From contig NC_049565.1 in the NCBI RefSeq assembly GCF_013368755.1, positions 4,464,001 to 4,528,000 on the forward strand: 64,000 nucleotides of DNA, read 5' to 3'. This stretch comes from Talaromyces rugulosus. Its lineage: Eukaryota > Ascomycota > Eurotiomycetes > Eurotiales > Trichocomaceae. The position numbers were made by a program, and so were the translations under genes. The notes beneath the pieces were generated by a model. That model made no database searches. It had not been told where the DNA came from and was given only the letters and a program-made list of their open reading frames with translations. Positions 1-12,457 of the stretch are shown piece by piece. Each line of letters begins with the position of its first letter. The first letter of the stretch is position 1.

Positions 1-1148
1 CAAGGTGATGTATGCGATAATACTCGGTGCCGGTGCTGGTGGAACATTGTATTTGGGTCGCAATTGGGACTCCGATGAGGAAGCAAGGTTTCACAAAGAC
101 GCTCCATCCGGATGGGGCGTCGGGCTTTTCTGGGATCGTATCAAGGCCCGTTTGGACGGCCTCACCAGCTACTACAAGGACCCTGCTTTTGAGAAATTGC
201 TCCCTGATGAGGACGAAACGCAGAGACAACCTTACACTTTGGTATTGAGTTTGGAAGACCTCTTGGTCTTCAGCGAATGGACAAGAGAACATGGTTGGCG
301 AGTTGCCAAGCGACCTGGCGTCGACTACTTTTTGCGTTATCTCAACCAGTATTACGAACTGGTTCTCTTCACCAGCGTTCCTAGCATGATGGCAGATCAA
401 GTTTTGCGGAAACTAGACCCTTTCCGAATCATTCGATGGCCCCTGTTCCGTGAGGCGACTAAATACAAGGACGGAGAATATGTCAAGGTTTGATGGCACA
501 AAAATCTCTTTCAGAATGCATGAAGACTAACCCGAGTTTTTTTTTCAGGACCTTTCATACTTGAACCGCGATCTTTCCAAAGTCATTCTTGTCGACACCG
601 TTCCTGGCCATGCCCGCGAGCAACCAGAAAACGCCATCATACTCCCCAAGTGGAAAGGAGATAACAAGGACAAGTCCCTTGTTGCTCTGATTCCATTCTT
701 GGAATACGTGGCTGGAATGAACGTCGAAGACGTGCGCCCAGTCATCAAGTCCTTCGAGGGAACATTCATTCCTGCCGAGTTCGCCATCCGAGAAAAGAAA
801 ATGCGCGAAAAGTTCCAGCAACAACTAGAGGAGGAGCGAAAGAGCCGTCCTCATCGCGGTGTCGGTGGCCTGGCTTCCATGCTAGGCCTGAAGCCACAAA
901 GCGCGCTTGACGGCCAGAGCTCGATGGCCGATGGTTTGGAACAGGGCAAGATGCTCTGGGATCAAATCAGAGAGCGTGGCCAGCAGAACTACGAAATGAT
1001 GGAGAAGGAGATCCGTGAGAACGGTGAAACATGGCTGAAGATGATGGCTGAGGAAGAAGAAAAAGCACGCGATGAACAAATGAAGAGCATGAGGGGCAGC
1101 TTCACCAGCTTCTTTGGTGCCAGTGAATCCGGTGATGGGAAGAAATAA
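1..1148 (+). CDS. TIM50: Tim50, mitochondrial inner-membrane translocase subunit (5' partial)
   Basis: Receptor subunit of the TIM23 complex, which takes presequence proteins from the TOM channel across the intermembrane space. Exons are <1-487 and 549-1148; the intron (488-548) has GT and CAG ends and keeps the frame. About 361 residues are visible. The upstream start and mitochondrial targeting sequence lie outside the window. The first visible residues (nt 5-58, MYAIILGAGAGG...) are the single membrane helix. The FCP1/NIF-like domain follows. Where true phosphatases carry DxDx(T/V), the sequence reads LSLEDLL (nt 245-265), so the first catalytic Asp is missing, as is normal for Tim50. The C-terminus is charged and Glu/Lys-rich. 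It is tail-to-tail with RPN11. Identification is firm; only the missing 5' end is uncertain. Confidence 0.93.
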
Positions 1149-1676
1149 AGCGAGGAAATATAAAAACCTCCAAAACAAAGACACATCCCCTCTCGACAAA
1201 CTGACTATTTGACAAGGTGGGAAAAAAACAAGAGCCAAATTTACATCTTTTTGCACTTGTTTTTCCCCCCCTCCCCCTTTACTTCGTTCCAACATTTCAT
1301 CATTGACGAACTACTTATTTCTCTAATCATGTTTTAACCATGTTTTTCTTGTCTCCTCTTTTTTGCCCATATTTCTTGTATGTTGTTTTTATTGAAGTGC
1401 ATTCTCAGGGGGGTTACTGCATCTACTGTTGTCCTTGTTGGTTTTCATAGACCCGTCCGGCCTTTTTCTTCATCTTAACTCGTGGACGCAAAATTGGGTG
1501 TTTTTTCTTTCAAAAAGATGTACAGTAACGGGCGTGATTTTGAATATGACATATATTGTAAACTCGATTGAACCAGCTAGAGCATTAAACTATTAGATGA
1601 TATTAAAGATATCGGGCTTTGTCACCATGCAAAGAATACATGTAATTTATTGCTCATACTATATCGCTAAGTAGGT
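1149..1676. other. Convergent 3' region between TIM50 and RPN11
   Basis: No gene seen. Pyrimidine-rich, then AT-rich sequence fitting two facing 3' untranslated regions. Confidence 0.6.
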
Positions 1677-2916
1677 CTATAGCTCTTCATCTACATCCAT
1701 GTTTTGGCCATTTTCTGTTTTCTTGCCATTAGCCACCCTGGCAACCGAAGACTCCTTATCGATCATTTGTCTCGACACGGCAACAATGTTGTCTTCGATC
1801 AGTTCTTGTCCGACGTCCTCGATGTCTAGACAGATGTTAGAGCTGAAAACAAAAACATACAGAATTATAGGGATACTCACGCTTCTTTGGATCGACCTTG
1901 CCCACATAGCGGGTCTTCAGCTGCTCCTTTGTCAAAGTCGATTCTTCCTTGACTCTCTTTTCATAGCCTTCAGCCAATTCTACCAGGCGTTGCATGCGCT
2001 CAACATTGCGATCGCCGTCTTCGCGGAAGTCATTCATCTGAAGAGCTTCGGTCCAGACGTGCTTGTGCAAGTTCATAAGCATGTTTTCCTCGAGGCCGGT
2101 TTTTCTGTAGTTGATGCCCATGCTGTAGTAGTGGCGGTTCAGGCCGTGGATAAGAGCCTGAATGGACGGTTTGTTGAGGTGACCAAGGTTGGATGTGGTC
2201 TGGCGAGGTTCTTGGCCCATGACAACAGTCTGAGGAGCAATGAGGCGGAACGCATCAATAACGACCTTTCCTTTGACAGACTGGATGGGATCGACGACGA
2301 CAGCAACAGCTCGGGGTGTGAGTTGTTCGAATGATTGTTGTGTGTTAATATCGACGGAGGAGAGCCAGCATCCGAAACCAGGATGCGAGTGATACCAACC
2401 CACAACCGACTCCGGTCTACCGCAAATTAATCGTTAGTTTCAAGTTCTATTCAATAAAAAGAACAGGGAGTAGCTTACCGGCCGGTTTGTCGCAGCATTT
2501 CCATCATCTTGGTCTGGAAGACAGGGTCGACAGCTTCGACACTGACGCCCGTTCCGCTTTGAGGCATGGCAAAGACATCGACAACTCGCACAGTATATTC
2601 GTCCACGAAATCACCCAACATCAGTCCCATGACTTCCATAGGAACACCAGCCCGACCATGTCGTAACATCTTCAGCAGCGCCAGAGACGAGATGTGGACG
2701 GTTTCGGAGTTATCGATCAGATTTGGGCTGTCCTATAGGCAAACCAGTTAGTATAGACGTAACATGCAGAGATTGACGGAATGCATGGTCTCGGAAACCG
2801 AAGCTGTCTCGAAAGCAGGGCAAAGAAAGATGATGGGAACAACTTACGGCGCCTGGAGCTGCACCGCCCATGCCCATGCCTTGAGCAGCTTGAAGCATCC
2901 GGTTAAAACGCTCCAT
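1677..2916 (-). CDS. RPN11: 26S proteasome lid deubiquitinase Rpn11
   Basis: JAMM/MPN+ metalloprotease of the 19S lid that removes ubiquitin chains en bloc as substrates enter the proteasome. Exons in transcript order: 2916-2848, 2732-2479, 2416-1881, 1825-1677; all junctions have GT/AG and keep the frame, giving 335 aa. The start is the ATG at 2916, before [15 protein letters not shown]. The zinc motif is complete: E56, then H117-S-H119-P-G ... S127-S-V-D130 ([14 protein letters not shown]). The C-terminal helical region with VGKVDPKK and an acidic end is also typical. The length is slightly above the roughly 310 aa of animal orthologues. The gene is divergent from RPD3 across about 600 bp. 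Identification is certain; the short first exon is supported by frame and family start. Confidence 0.95.
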
Positions 2917-3516
2917 TTTTGAAGATTTGTGACCGTCCTAGTCGATAAAGAGAGGTGATGGGTATTCAAGGTAGCTTCCTCCCAAGGAAGCTTGATTCGT
3001 AAGATGCGCACGAAGCTCGAGCTCCACTGTCGACAGTCTTTGATCTGGTCCAACAAGATGGATCGAGTGGCTCAATAATTCAATATTCAAGCAAAAAAAT
3101 CCCAGACGAAAGGAAATAGAACGCGCCAGATGATAAGACTGATGAAGGTGGATGGTCAGTTGTCCGGCGTGCTGGGACGGTCGATCCATCTCGAGCTCCG
3201 CCGCCCCAGGCAGCCAAGACGCGCTGCCATTCGCCATCCGGCTTACCGCCTTTGGAGAGAGCCCTTTGTCCCGTCGGCTTCCATCTTTCCTCTCCACGCT
3301 CTGTCACCGATTTCAGTGCTTGCAGTCCTTCGTGGGAAAAGTGTTTTGCTGTCGCTATTTTGACGCACAAATACGTGTCCTACCCATTGCGCCCTGCTCT
3401 AGCTACTGCCGGCTGGCCACCTCGTGAAGATCTCCGTTGCATTGCGCCGGAGTCCTCCAGGACAATCTCGTTCGATTCTCCCTGTTTGACAGTACACCAC
3501 AAGGGAGAGCGCAGCC
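2917..3516. promoter_or_regulatory. Divergent promoter region RPN11/RPD3
   Basis: About 600 bp between two outward-facing start codons, so it must hold both promoters and 5' leaders. Open frames here are short and lack family features. I could not place a core promoter element. Confidence 0.55.
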
Positions 3517-5744
3517 ATGGGTGGAGTGGCGCCTCTTGACCCGATCAACCTCAACGGTGCTGCAGACCGCGGCAAAAAGGTGGCATATTTCTACGATTCC
3601 GATGTTGGAAACTATGCCTACGTCTCTGGCCATCCTATGAAGCCGCACCGTATCAGGATGGCCCACAGCCTCGTCATGAACTACGGCTTGTACAAGAAGA
3701 TGGAAATCTACGTAAGTGCGACGAACTCGACTTCTTATCAGACGCGTTGAAAAATTACTCTAACAACCACGACTTTGCAGCGCGCAAAACCTGCGTCCAA
3801 GTATGAAATGACCCAGTTCCACACGGATGAATACATCGACTTCTTGTCCAAGGTCACCCCCGATAACATGGACCAATATTCAAAAGAACAAAGCAAGTAC
3901 AACGTAGGAGATGATTGTCCGGTCTTCGATGGCTTGTTTGAGTTCTGCGGTATTAGTGCGGGGGGCAGTATGGAGGGCGCTGCACGGCTCAATCGCAACA
4001 AATGCGATATCGCTGTAAATTGGGCGGGCGGTCTACATCACGCGAAGAAGAGCGAAGCAAGTGGATTTTGCTATGTGAATGGTAAGTTACTATTGATCTT
4101 CAGACAGCAGTGTTCTTGCTAATCATAAATAGATATCGTCCTCGGCATCATTGAGCTCCTCAGGTTCAAGCAGAGAGTTTTGTATATCGATATCGATGTC
4201 CATCATGGTGATGGAGTTGAAGAGGCCTTTTATACTACGGACCGTGTCATGACGGTGTCGTTCCACAAGTACGGCGAGTATTTCCCAGGAACAGGCGAAC
4301 TACGCGACATTGGTGTCAGCCAAGGAAAATACTACGCCGTGAATTTTCCACTCCGAGATGGCATTGACGACGTCTCATACAAAAGCATCTTCGAGCCTGT
4401 CATTAGTAGTGTTATGGAATGGTATCGCCCGGAAGCAGTAGTTCTCCAATGTGGTGGCGACAGTTTGTCTGGAGATCGCTTGGGCTGTTTCAATCTCAGT
4501 ATGGAGGGCCATGCCAATTGTGTGAACTTCGTGAAGAGTTTCCATCTCCCGACGTTGATTGTGGGTGGCGGTGGATACACTATGCGCAACGTTGCTCGCA
4601 CCTGGGCTTTTGAAACTGGTATCCTCGTGAATGAACGGCTCGGAGCCCAGCTTCCATACAACGATTACTACGAAGTGAGTCAAAGAACAAACCCCTGGTT
4701 ATATTCATGAGGCAAATTTAACATATAATATAGTACTTTTCTCCCGATTATGAACTCAACGTGCGGCCTTCAAACATGGACAATGCAAATACACCCGAGT
4801 ATCTCGACAAAATTCGGAGTCAAGTGGTTGAAAATCTGAGGCGAACGGCATTTGCACCATCAGTCCAGATGACCGATGTTCCTCGTGATCCACTCCTAGA
4901 CGGTATGAACGATGAGGCAGACGCCATTATGGACGACCTTGACGAGGACGAGAATAAAGATAGGCGTTACACGAAACGCCGCTTTGACCAGTACATTGAG
5001 AAGCCAGGCGAGCTTAGTGAAAGTGAAGACGAGGAAGAGAATGCAGCCAATGGCGTTCGCCCTCAACCAGGAGCTGTGAGACGACGAAATCGAATCGACC
5101 ATCGGAACATCGATTCAGGCCTGGACAGTGGCATAGCCACCCCTAGGGAGGCGTCTTCTGTTCCTGATCAAGACGAAGAGATGGATCTAGCTGCCGATGC
5201 CTCCGCCGACAAGCCCGAGGAGACACCGGCTGTTGAACGGCCGCCGCAGTCTCCGTCTCATGAAGAGGCCCCCCGACAGATCGATACCAATGGGGCCACA
5301 GAAATCAGCGACACCGGTGCCGTTGAAGCGGCCACGGGAGCCGAATCACCGGCTTCAGCGTTGAGCGGCGCACATTCAGATGTCGACATGCAAGATGCAG
5401 CTGCACCACCCGCTTTAACTGAACCTACACCCACAGAGGAGACCAGTGGGCAAGAGAAAACTCCCCCAGTATCGCCTCCTGCGAGTGCACCTGCAGCCGA
5501 CGAGCCTGCGCCGGCTGAGCCATCTCCTGCCCCTGCCAGTGTCGCTCCTCAGCAAGAGGAGACCACCACCGAGACCAAGACCGAGGAGACCAAGGCTGAG
5601 GAGAAAGAGCAAACGCCAGCAGCTGCTGAAACCAAGGACCAAGAAAGCACGACTGTAGAAACAACGATCAAATCCGAAGAGCAGCCAGAAAAGGAAGCTG
5701 CTCCTGAGTCCAAGGAGCCCGAGGCTACTAGCTCTAGCTCCTAG
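3517..5744 (+). CDS. RPD3: Class I histone deacetylase, Rpd3/RpdA type
   Basis: Zn-dependent lysine deacetylase, catalytic subunit of Rpd3/Sin3-type co-repressor complexes. Exons 3517-3711, 3781-4081, 4133-4674, 4734-5744; 682 aa. Catalytic residues are visible: H151-H152 (GLHHAKK), zinc ligands D187 and H189 (DIDVHHGDG) and D275 (CGGDSLSGD), and the transition-state Tyr Y314 (GGGGYTM). After the roughly 400-residue catalytic core there is a tail of about 270 residues. It begins with an acidic/basic segment ([12 protein letters not shown] ... [20 protein letters not shown]) and ends in Glu/Pro/Thr/Ala-rich low-complexity sequence. This tail is characteristic of filamentous-fungal RpdA (A. nidulans RpdA is of similar length) and is absent from yeast Rpd3. 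Confidence 0.96.
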
Positions 5745-6235
5745 TCAATTACACTCCACGACTTATCCCAGCGTCTTGCTTGTTTCTGGCGCGGTTTCTT
5801 GATAGGATTGGTGTTCCGGGTTCGGTGTTTATACATGTCTTCTAATACTGCATTTCTTCTGCCTTGTCGCGGCTGCTCTTTTCTTTGGCTATTTTCTGTA
5901 TCTTCCGATTTACAATTGTATGTACCACTAAAGATGAAGATGGGAAACATCTAAGCATTTAGTTTATGAATCAAAATTTCCTTCCTGTATAGATGTTCCT
6001 GAAGACTAAGAGCAGTCCGTCCCAAGTAAGACTAGCGTTAGGGTACAACCAGGGCGACCCGCCAATGAAGGCAGTAGCGCCAAGATTTCCGCATTGGCGG
6101 CCCTCTCTCGCACACTAAGCGAGATCGAGCACTGGAAATTCTGACCCGCCGAGAAGAACTTCGACGTTGTCGCCAGTCACCTCCCAATCTCTTTCCCTGC
6201 AACCCATCAGTCCGTCTACGTGACATACCGCCAAA
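5745..6235. promoter_or_regulatory. RPD3 3' end and RPL23 promoter
   Basis: No gene seen. The last 200 bp lead into the ribosomal-protein gene and contain TTAGGG at 6038-6043. Confidence 0.5.
6038..6043 (+). promoter_or_regulatory. TTAGGG box upstream of RPL23
   Basis: The hexamer TTAGGG lies about 195 bp before the RPL23 ATG. Tbf1-type factors bind this sequence in ribosomal-protein promoters of several fungi. A single hexamer is weak evidence. Confidence 0.3.
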
Positions 6236-7255
6236 ATGTCGAACAGAGGGTAAGTCGCTCAGTCGCCCTCGCTCGCACGCCTGTGAAATACCCATCCTTT
6301 CTGCTATAGAATCTGTGTGCGAATCACGGCAGATTCACGTCTCGATCAACCATAGTTTTGGATGAGCTGCCGTGGTTTGATATACAATTCTAGGAGTCGG
6401 GTTGGCATGGCATTGTGCACTAGGTGCTTTCCCAAGGAATTTTATGAGGCTGACGAAGAATTTTTTACAGTCGTGGTGCCGCTGGCAACAAGCTCAAGAT
6501 GACTCTCGGTCTGCCTGTGTACGTTCAAACGCCCTTCCAACCTTTTTTTCCAATACGAATGAATACTTGTGTGGCTGTGGGGAGGGAGAAGAAAACTCCA
6601 TGGGTTTATCGAAAGGAATTCATTCGACACTTTTGACTGGCACAATGTTTTGAGGGATTGCTAGATCGCTGGGGCTAACTTGGGAATTATAGCGGCGCCG
6701 TGATGAACTGCTGCGACAACTCCGGAGCCCGTAACTTGTACATCATCGCCGTTACTGGTACCGGTGCTCGCCTCAACCGTCTCCCCGCAGCCGGTGTTGG
6801 TGACATGGTTATGGCCACCGTCAAGAAGGGAAAGCCTGAGCTCCGAAAGAAGGTCATGCCCGCCGTTGTCGTCCGTCAGAGCAAGCCATGGCGACGACCC
6901 GACGGTATTTTCCTCTACTTCGAGGACAATGCCGGTGTGGTACGTGATTTATTACTCGGTTCAGAGTCGCTGGTTTTTGTTCTGGTGTTACGTTGCTTTT
7001 TCAAGCTTAATACTGAGCATTGCCATGCGCCTTTTGAGCATGATTCTACCAACAGAGAAATTAAATGCTAACAATTATCCAGATTGTCAACGCCAAGGGT
7101 GAAATGAAGGGATCCGCCATTACTGGTCCAGTTGGAAAGGAGGCTGCTGAGCTCTGGCCTGTGAGTTTCGCCTTGACGTCCAGTGACTTTATTATAAAAA
7201 ATACTAATCATCTGCTCAACAGCGTATTGCTTCCAACTCCGGTGTCGTCATGTAA
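6236..7255 (+). CDS. RPL23: 60S ribosomal protein L23 (uL14)
   Basis: Large-subunit ribosomal protein at the subunit interface. Exons 6236-6249, 6471-6518, 6693-6939, 7083-7160, 7223-7255 give 139 aa. The start sits in a 14-nt first exon (MSNRG). The protein then reads [20 protein letters not shown] and is collinear with uL14 to the end SNSGVVM. All four introns begin GT and end AG. The first three are long for this window (221, 174 and 143 nt), which is common in fungal ribosomal-protein genes. Intron 2 contains a 9-bp inverted repeat (see findings). Identification is certain. The tiny first exon is inferred from the conserved N-terminus and the frame. Confidence 0.95.
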
Positions 7256-8055
7256 AAGAAGAGGGGATAGAAAAACGAAACATTTGCGATACCAGTTAGG
7301 CATTACGGGACTCATGCTTGCGACCTCGAATTCATTTTTTTATTATTATTCCATTTGTTAAAAGGATAATTTTTTTTCTCTGTCTCTCTTCTGGACTCTG
7401 GGGAAAAAAAGCATGTCATGAATGGGCGTTCTAAATGCACACACATCGATGCTCACGCTACGGTGTATGAAGATTAAAAACCACCTATTATCGCGGTAGT
7501 TTTCCCTTTCTTTTTCCCTCTTAAAGAGAAAGTCGGGCTTTTAATTAAGTTCGACTCGGGGAAAAAATAAGGGAGGCGCCTCAACTCAAATAAAAATAAG
7601 AAATGGCGAGATCGTTTGTCACCTGTAATGATTATTATGTATATGACAGTATCAGCTTCCTGGTGCCAGTTGGTTGCATCCTTTGAACGCCAACACCATA
7701 TGTAGACCTTCATACACATGCAGTTTTCATTGACGGCTCGATAGCATATAGCAATGCTTTATACCAATAAAGATGGAAGCAGCGCGTGGAGCTTGCCGGA
7801 GCTGCCTGCCTGCCCGCACTGGCAGCTCTCCGCGGAACCCCACCATCGAAGCAGCTGGAACTCGAGCAGCTTCGGAATCTACCTGCACAAACACACTCAC
7901 ACACACTGCATAGTCTTGCTAGTAGTGATTCTGTTTAATCTTTATATACCGATCAACTTATAGCCATTCACACCTTACACACACAGACACCTGTGTTGTC
8001 GTGTGAGTCGAGTCGCAAATATATAAAAGCACCCAGATCGATCAGTCAGCCCACC
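7256..8055. promoter_or_regulatory. RPL23 3' end and nudC promoter
   Basis: About 800 bp with no convincing gene. The final 200 bp are CA-rich (ACACACTCACACACAC-like runs near 7889-7910 and 7977-7990). Short open frames lack family features. Confidence 0.5.
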
Positions 8056-8787
8056 ATGGACGACGTCGAAGACGCCCCCGGACCTACCCCTGAAGAAGTG
8101 ACCAAGCGCGAACAAGAGGAAAAAGAGCGCAAGGCCAAGGAAGACGCCGAACAGGCCCAATTACCGTACAAATGGACCCAGACCATCGGCGACGCAGACG
8201 TCACAATCTCCGTGCCGGCGACGATCAAGGGCCGAGATCTAGATGTCGTTCTCACCAAGACGAAGATCAAAGTTGCCCTCAAGGGGCAACCGGCTTTTAT
8301 TGAGGTACGATGATCATATTCCATGATGATAGTCCAGGCTTCTGTTTTTCAATGCTGATATAAAAAACAACAAATTAGGGAGATTTCCCACACCCCATCC
8401 ACGTCGATGATTCAACATGGACGCTCGAGACGACGCCAACGGGCAAAGAAATTGCAGTCCATCTCGACAAAGTAAACCGCATGGAGTGGTGGCCGCACAT
8501 TGTCACCACCGCGCCCAAGATCGACGTCACCAAAATCACACCCGAAAACTCGTCGCTCGGCGACCTGGACGGCGCCACGAGATCCATGGTCGAGAAGATG
8601 ATGTATGACCAGAGACAGAAGGAATTGGGTAAACCGAGTAGCGATGAGCAAAAGAAGATGGATTTGTTGAAGAAGTTTCAGGATGAGCATCCCGGTGAGT
8701 CGTCTTTTTTCTTTTTGTACATATTGGGAATGTTGCTGACCTGTTGGGTGGTTAGAAATGGATTTTTCAAATGCAAAGATGGGATAA
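8056..8787 (+). CDS. nudC: Nuclear movement protein NudC
   Basis: CS-domain (p23/Hsp20-like) co-chaperone needed for dynein-dependent nuclear migration in hyphae. Exons 8056-8304, 8379-8694, 8756-8787 give 198 aa, the length I recall for A. nidulans NudC. A charged N-terminal helix ([20 protein letters not shown]) leads into the CS domain from about residue 38 ([16 protein letters not shown]) through [15 protein letters not shown]. The short last exon encodes [10 protein letters not shown], the conserved NudC C-terminus, which decides the third exon. Identification is certain; no odd features. Confidence 0.95.
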
Positions 8788-9084
8788 GTTCATTTTCACT
8801 TGACGAATATGGATGTTTCGAAGTCGGAAAGAACGTAAGAGTATAAGCTCGGAGTGTTATTTTTACTCATTATGAAACCTAGAGGCTTGGTGGTTGGACC
8901 ATAATGTAAATATAGAGAGTGGCAGTTTTAACCATTCTCAGACGCATTGTTGGTTATAGCCTGGTGATTATTAAAAAAAAAAATATGACAGAGGAGCGCT
9001 TTCTATTCTGACAGTCATGATATCATACAAATCAATGGGTATCCTCACGTAATCTATATAGTAATACAAGGAAGCATCATTGGT

Positions 9085-11268
9085 TCAATCTCTCAAGTGA
9101 AGATGATATGTCGCCAAAGCTTCTTCAGACATCTTGCCCGGAGAGCTGACCATAGCGTCCTCTCCCTTCCCAGTCTTGGGAAACGCAATCACATCGCGGA
9201 CCGACTCCTTGCCCAACATGACGGCGATCAGCCGATCAAAGCCCAGGGCAATACCTGCGTGAGGAGGACAGCCTGCCTTGAGCGCTTCCAGCAGATGGGA
9301 AAACTCTGAGACGCGCGAGTCCGGCATCTGAAGGATATCCTTGAACACGATCTCCTGGACACGAGCGTCATGTATACGGCGGCTTCCTCCGCCAAGCTCA
9401 ACGCCATTGACGACCAGATCGTAATGATCAGCTACCACCGCAGCCGGGTCTGTCAGCAGCAAATCAACGTCAGCGGCGGACTTTGGTGCTGTGAAAGGAT
9501 GATGCGTGGATGCGAGACCGGCCGCACCGCCTTGACCCGGTTCGTTTTCGTTTGTGGGTGAGAAAAGAGGAAAGTCGACAATCCACAAAAAGTCGAAGCC
9601 GCTGGGTGCTTCTTTGATGCCGGTTTTAACGGCTTCCCAGTGAAGGGCTTTACGAAGGTCGCCGATAGGCGTAGAGCCCCCTGAAAATGGGACGTTCTTT
9701 CGTGCTTGTAAAACAATGAGATCACCGTGATCAGGCTCTATGAGCTCCTCGACACGCTCGGCGGCTTCAAAGCCAAAAGGCATAAGCCCGCACAATGGCC
9801 TTTTGGAATCATAAACGAAGATCCCCGGGCCTCCATCTGGATTTTGATTGAACTCAGCGCCAGCGGGTGAATCCAAAAACCGGGTGATAAATTCCAACGT
9901 TTGGGCAGGGCTGTTTTCCTCGCTTGACAATTTGAATGCCTCCACGATTGGGTTTGTGATGGGCGTGATTTTTTGTATCAAGTCTTGAGGCAGCATATAG
10001 TCAACGCGGACAATCTCCATTCCGAAACGAGTGTCTGGCTTGTCTGACCCGAAACGACCCATGGCATCTTGATAAGACAGCCTTTGGAATGGCTGCTGTG
10101 TCAACGTCTCACCGAGCAATGTGGACCACAGTCTTCGTATCACATTTTCAATGATTTTCATGACATCTTCACCGGTTGCAAAGGACATCTCCAAGTCAAG
10201 CTATAGCCACTTAGTTAGTGATCTACATAAAAATTATTGGATGACGCATACGAACCTGAGTAAACTCCGGTTGTCTATCTGCCCTCAAGTCCTCATCTCT
10301 AAAACAGCGAGCAAACTGGTAGTATCTTGGAATACCGCTTGCCATGAGGATTTGCTTGTACTGTTGAGGGCTTTGAGGCAGAGCATATGCCAGACCCTTG
10401 CGGCGGGTTGGCACCAAAAACTCCCGTGCGCCCTCTGGAGTTGATTTGAACAGAAGAGGCGTTTCAACCTCGACGAATGGCGGCGAGCATCCTTCGAGCT
10501 CTTCCCTGCTCACCCTGCGAGCTTCAGAGCGAAAGCGAAGCGCCTCTCGTAGACTTCGGTCCGAACGAAGCTGTAAGTATCTTTGTTCTGCCGAGAACAC
10601 CGTCTCAGGGGTCATTATTATATCTTTTGAAAAGTCATTGAGCGGCCAAATATCCACCAGCTTGATCTCTAGACTGTCGATCTTCTCGACATCGACTTTT
10701 TCCCGTTCCCCAGTGCTGCCTTTTTTCGTCTGGACGGTCCCGCGGATGGCAACAGGGCTGTTTGCTGACATCGACTTTAATTTATTATGCGCATCATCTT
10801 TGGCAGACGATATGATTTGAATGTTTTGTCGCATGGTTGGATCCGTCAATCGTACAAAGGATAGCTTTTTCGAAAGATCTGCCCGAGGCCCAAGATAGCC
10901 ATGGAGAACGACGGTATCGCCGGCATTGGCGCTTCGTAATAGATGCTCAAAGGAATGTGTAGCGCTCGGGAATTCAACTGCCATGTGCGAATATATTAGT
11001 TGAAGGTCGAACTTATCATAGAGGGTAATTACTACAAACCGGAGCTTTTATATTGCTCGAGCACCGATGTGATTCTCTCATTGTCCTGGTGCTGCTGTCG
11101 CGAAAAGGGCGAGCTGTGGAACTGGCTGCTTCTCTGGCATATTGAGCGCTGGAATTTCTCTCGTGCCAATTGCCTCCTGTGAACGAAGTTTCCAATCTGT
11201 ATATAGCTGCTGCGTCGAGAAACGGCCTGGAGACCAGGCGAGCTGCGGCGGACGGCAGCTGCAAGCAT
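9085..11268 (-). CDS. MSD1: Mitochondrial aspartyl-tRNA synthetase
   Basis: Class IIb synthetase that charges mitochondrial tRNA-Asp. Exons in transcript order: 11268-11040, 10977-10256, 10200-9085; 688 aa. Exon 1 encodes an Arg/Ser-rich, acid-poor leader ([20 protein letters not shown]) typical of a mitochondrial presequence. It joins by a GTTTGT donor to an N-terminal OB-fold ([10 protein letters not shown]...). Motif 2 is [20 protein letters not shown] continuing to LDLEMSF across the second intron, which confirms that junction. Motif 3 is [15 protein letters not shown] near the C-terminus. The bacterial-type insertion domain lies between motifs 2 and 3. A shorter start in exon 2 (10984) would lose the presequence and is less likely. 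Identification is firm; the leader exon is moderately sure. Confidence 0.92.
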
Positions 11269-12457
11269 GGCGAACTAAGGGTCCAGGAATAAAATATGTA
11301 GAGTTTGAATACTGTACATTAAGATAAAAAGGGGAAAAAGTGTCCAGCCAAAAAAAAAGAAGCTCAATTGATGGCGCAAAAAGGCATTTCCAAAATGTCG
11401 AGCGTGAACTGCTTCTTCTCGGCGGTCTCTGTTGTTCCGCGGAAGGAAGACGTTCCCCACCCGCTGCGCTAGCTATAAAAATTCGCATCCGCGCACTCGC
11501 TGTTTTCTTCCTCTCTCCATCCTTCCAAGTTTTGAACAGGTGAGCGAAAATTATCTCGCACAACCTCCAGTGCCTCCAGTGCTTCCATACTAACGTTCTG
11601 CTGCTGCTAGATGATGAAAGCCTAGTGTGTTCTATTTGATTGCTCGCTCTCTCCATGGACTGTTGATTCTCCTCTTCACGGAGGCCCAAGGATCGCAGAC
11701 CGGGATGGGATGCGAGTTTGAAAGAGGCGTTCGGCACACCAATCTTGTTACATAAACGGACGCGATGAAGGCATCTCTGACCAATTTCTCATCACTTGGC
11801 GGTGTTTACGTGTTGACGTGTTTGCGTGTTTACCATGGTTGATGTTCCATGACAAGATTGATTTCGGATCGGGCCTCGTGAAGCTTCTGCTAACAGTCTA
11901 GGTCTTTTATATTCTGCTCAGCAATTGTTCCAAAAGGTATGTCGAAACCTTTTTCTTACTCTCAATCTTCCCTTTTTGTGGCCACTTGTTGGTCGAATCA
12001 CCTGATGAAACATTCCGGATGTAAATCACAGACCTGTTCTGAAAGCGCAAAGCCGTGTGGATATTTTCCGTTGCCTTCCTTCTGATATCGATTCTTCTAC
12101 TCTCTGTTTGGAAAAAAAATACACTACGAGATGAATTTCCGCTGACGAGTATGTTTTAGGTCCCTCAGTGCTTGTCGGCTGTAGATATTAGATGAACAAA
12201 TAATGCATGAATGAATGAATTTTGATGTCTTACCTATTGCTATTAAAACTTGCCCGTAAAAACCTCGAGAGAGACAATGTATTAATTTTCTAGTCGAATT
12301 TAGTCCAATTTATTTGCAAAACAATTTTGTATATCGATTTTATTTGCTGAGCTGGGATTCCCAAACAGGTCTAGCGCGACCGCGGGCTCTTTGCTTCTCC
12401 CGATCTATCGCCAAAATTTTGTTGCTTTCGCGACGGTTTGTTTTGTCTTCCTCAACA
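11269..12457. promoter_or_regulatory. Divergent promoter region of the two mitochondrial synthetases
   Basis: About 1.2 kb between the AspRS and TyrRS start codons. A 219-codon minus-strand frame (11078-11737) overlaps the AspRS first exon in another frame and shows no family features, so I do not call it. I see nothing else here. Confidence 0.5.

Noticed and set aside
6250..6470. Box C/D snoRNA in RPL23 intron 1
   Set aside because: Only GGATGAG and CTGA are present; the C box is too degenerate and there is no terminal stem.
11078..11737. 219-codon minus-strand open frame
   Set aside because: It overlaps the AspRS presequence exon in another frame, is low-complexity (Ser/Arg runs) and shows no domain, so I treat it as a shadow of the leader.
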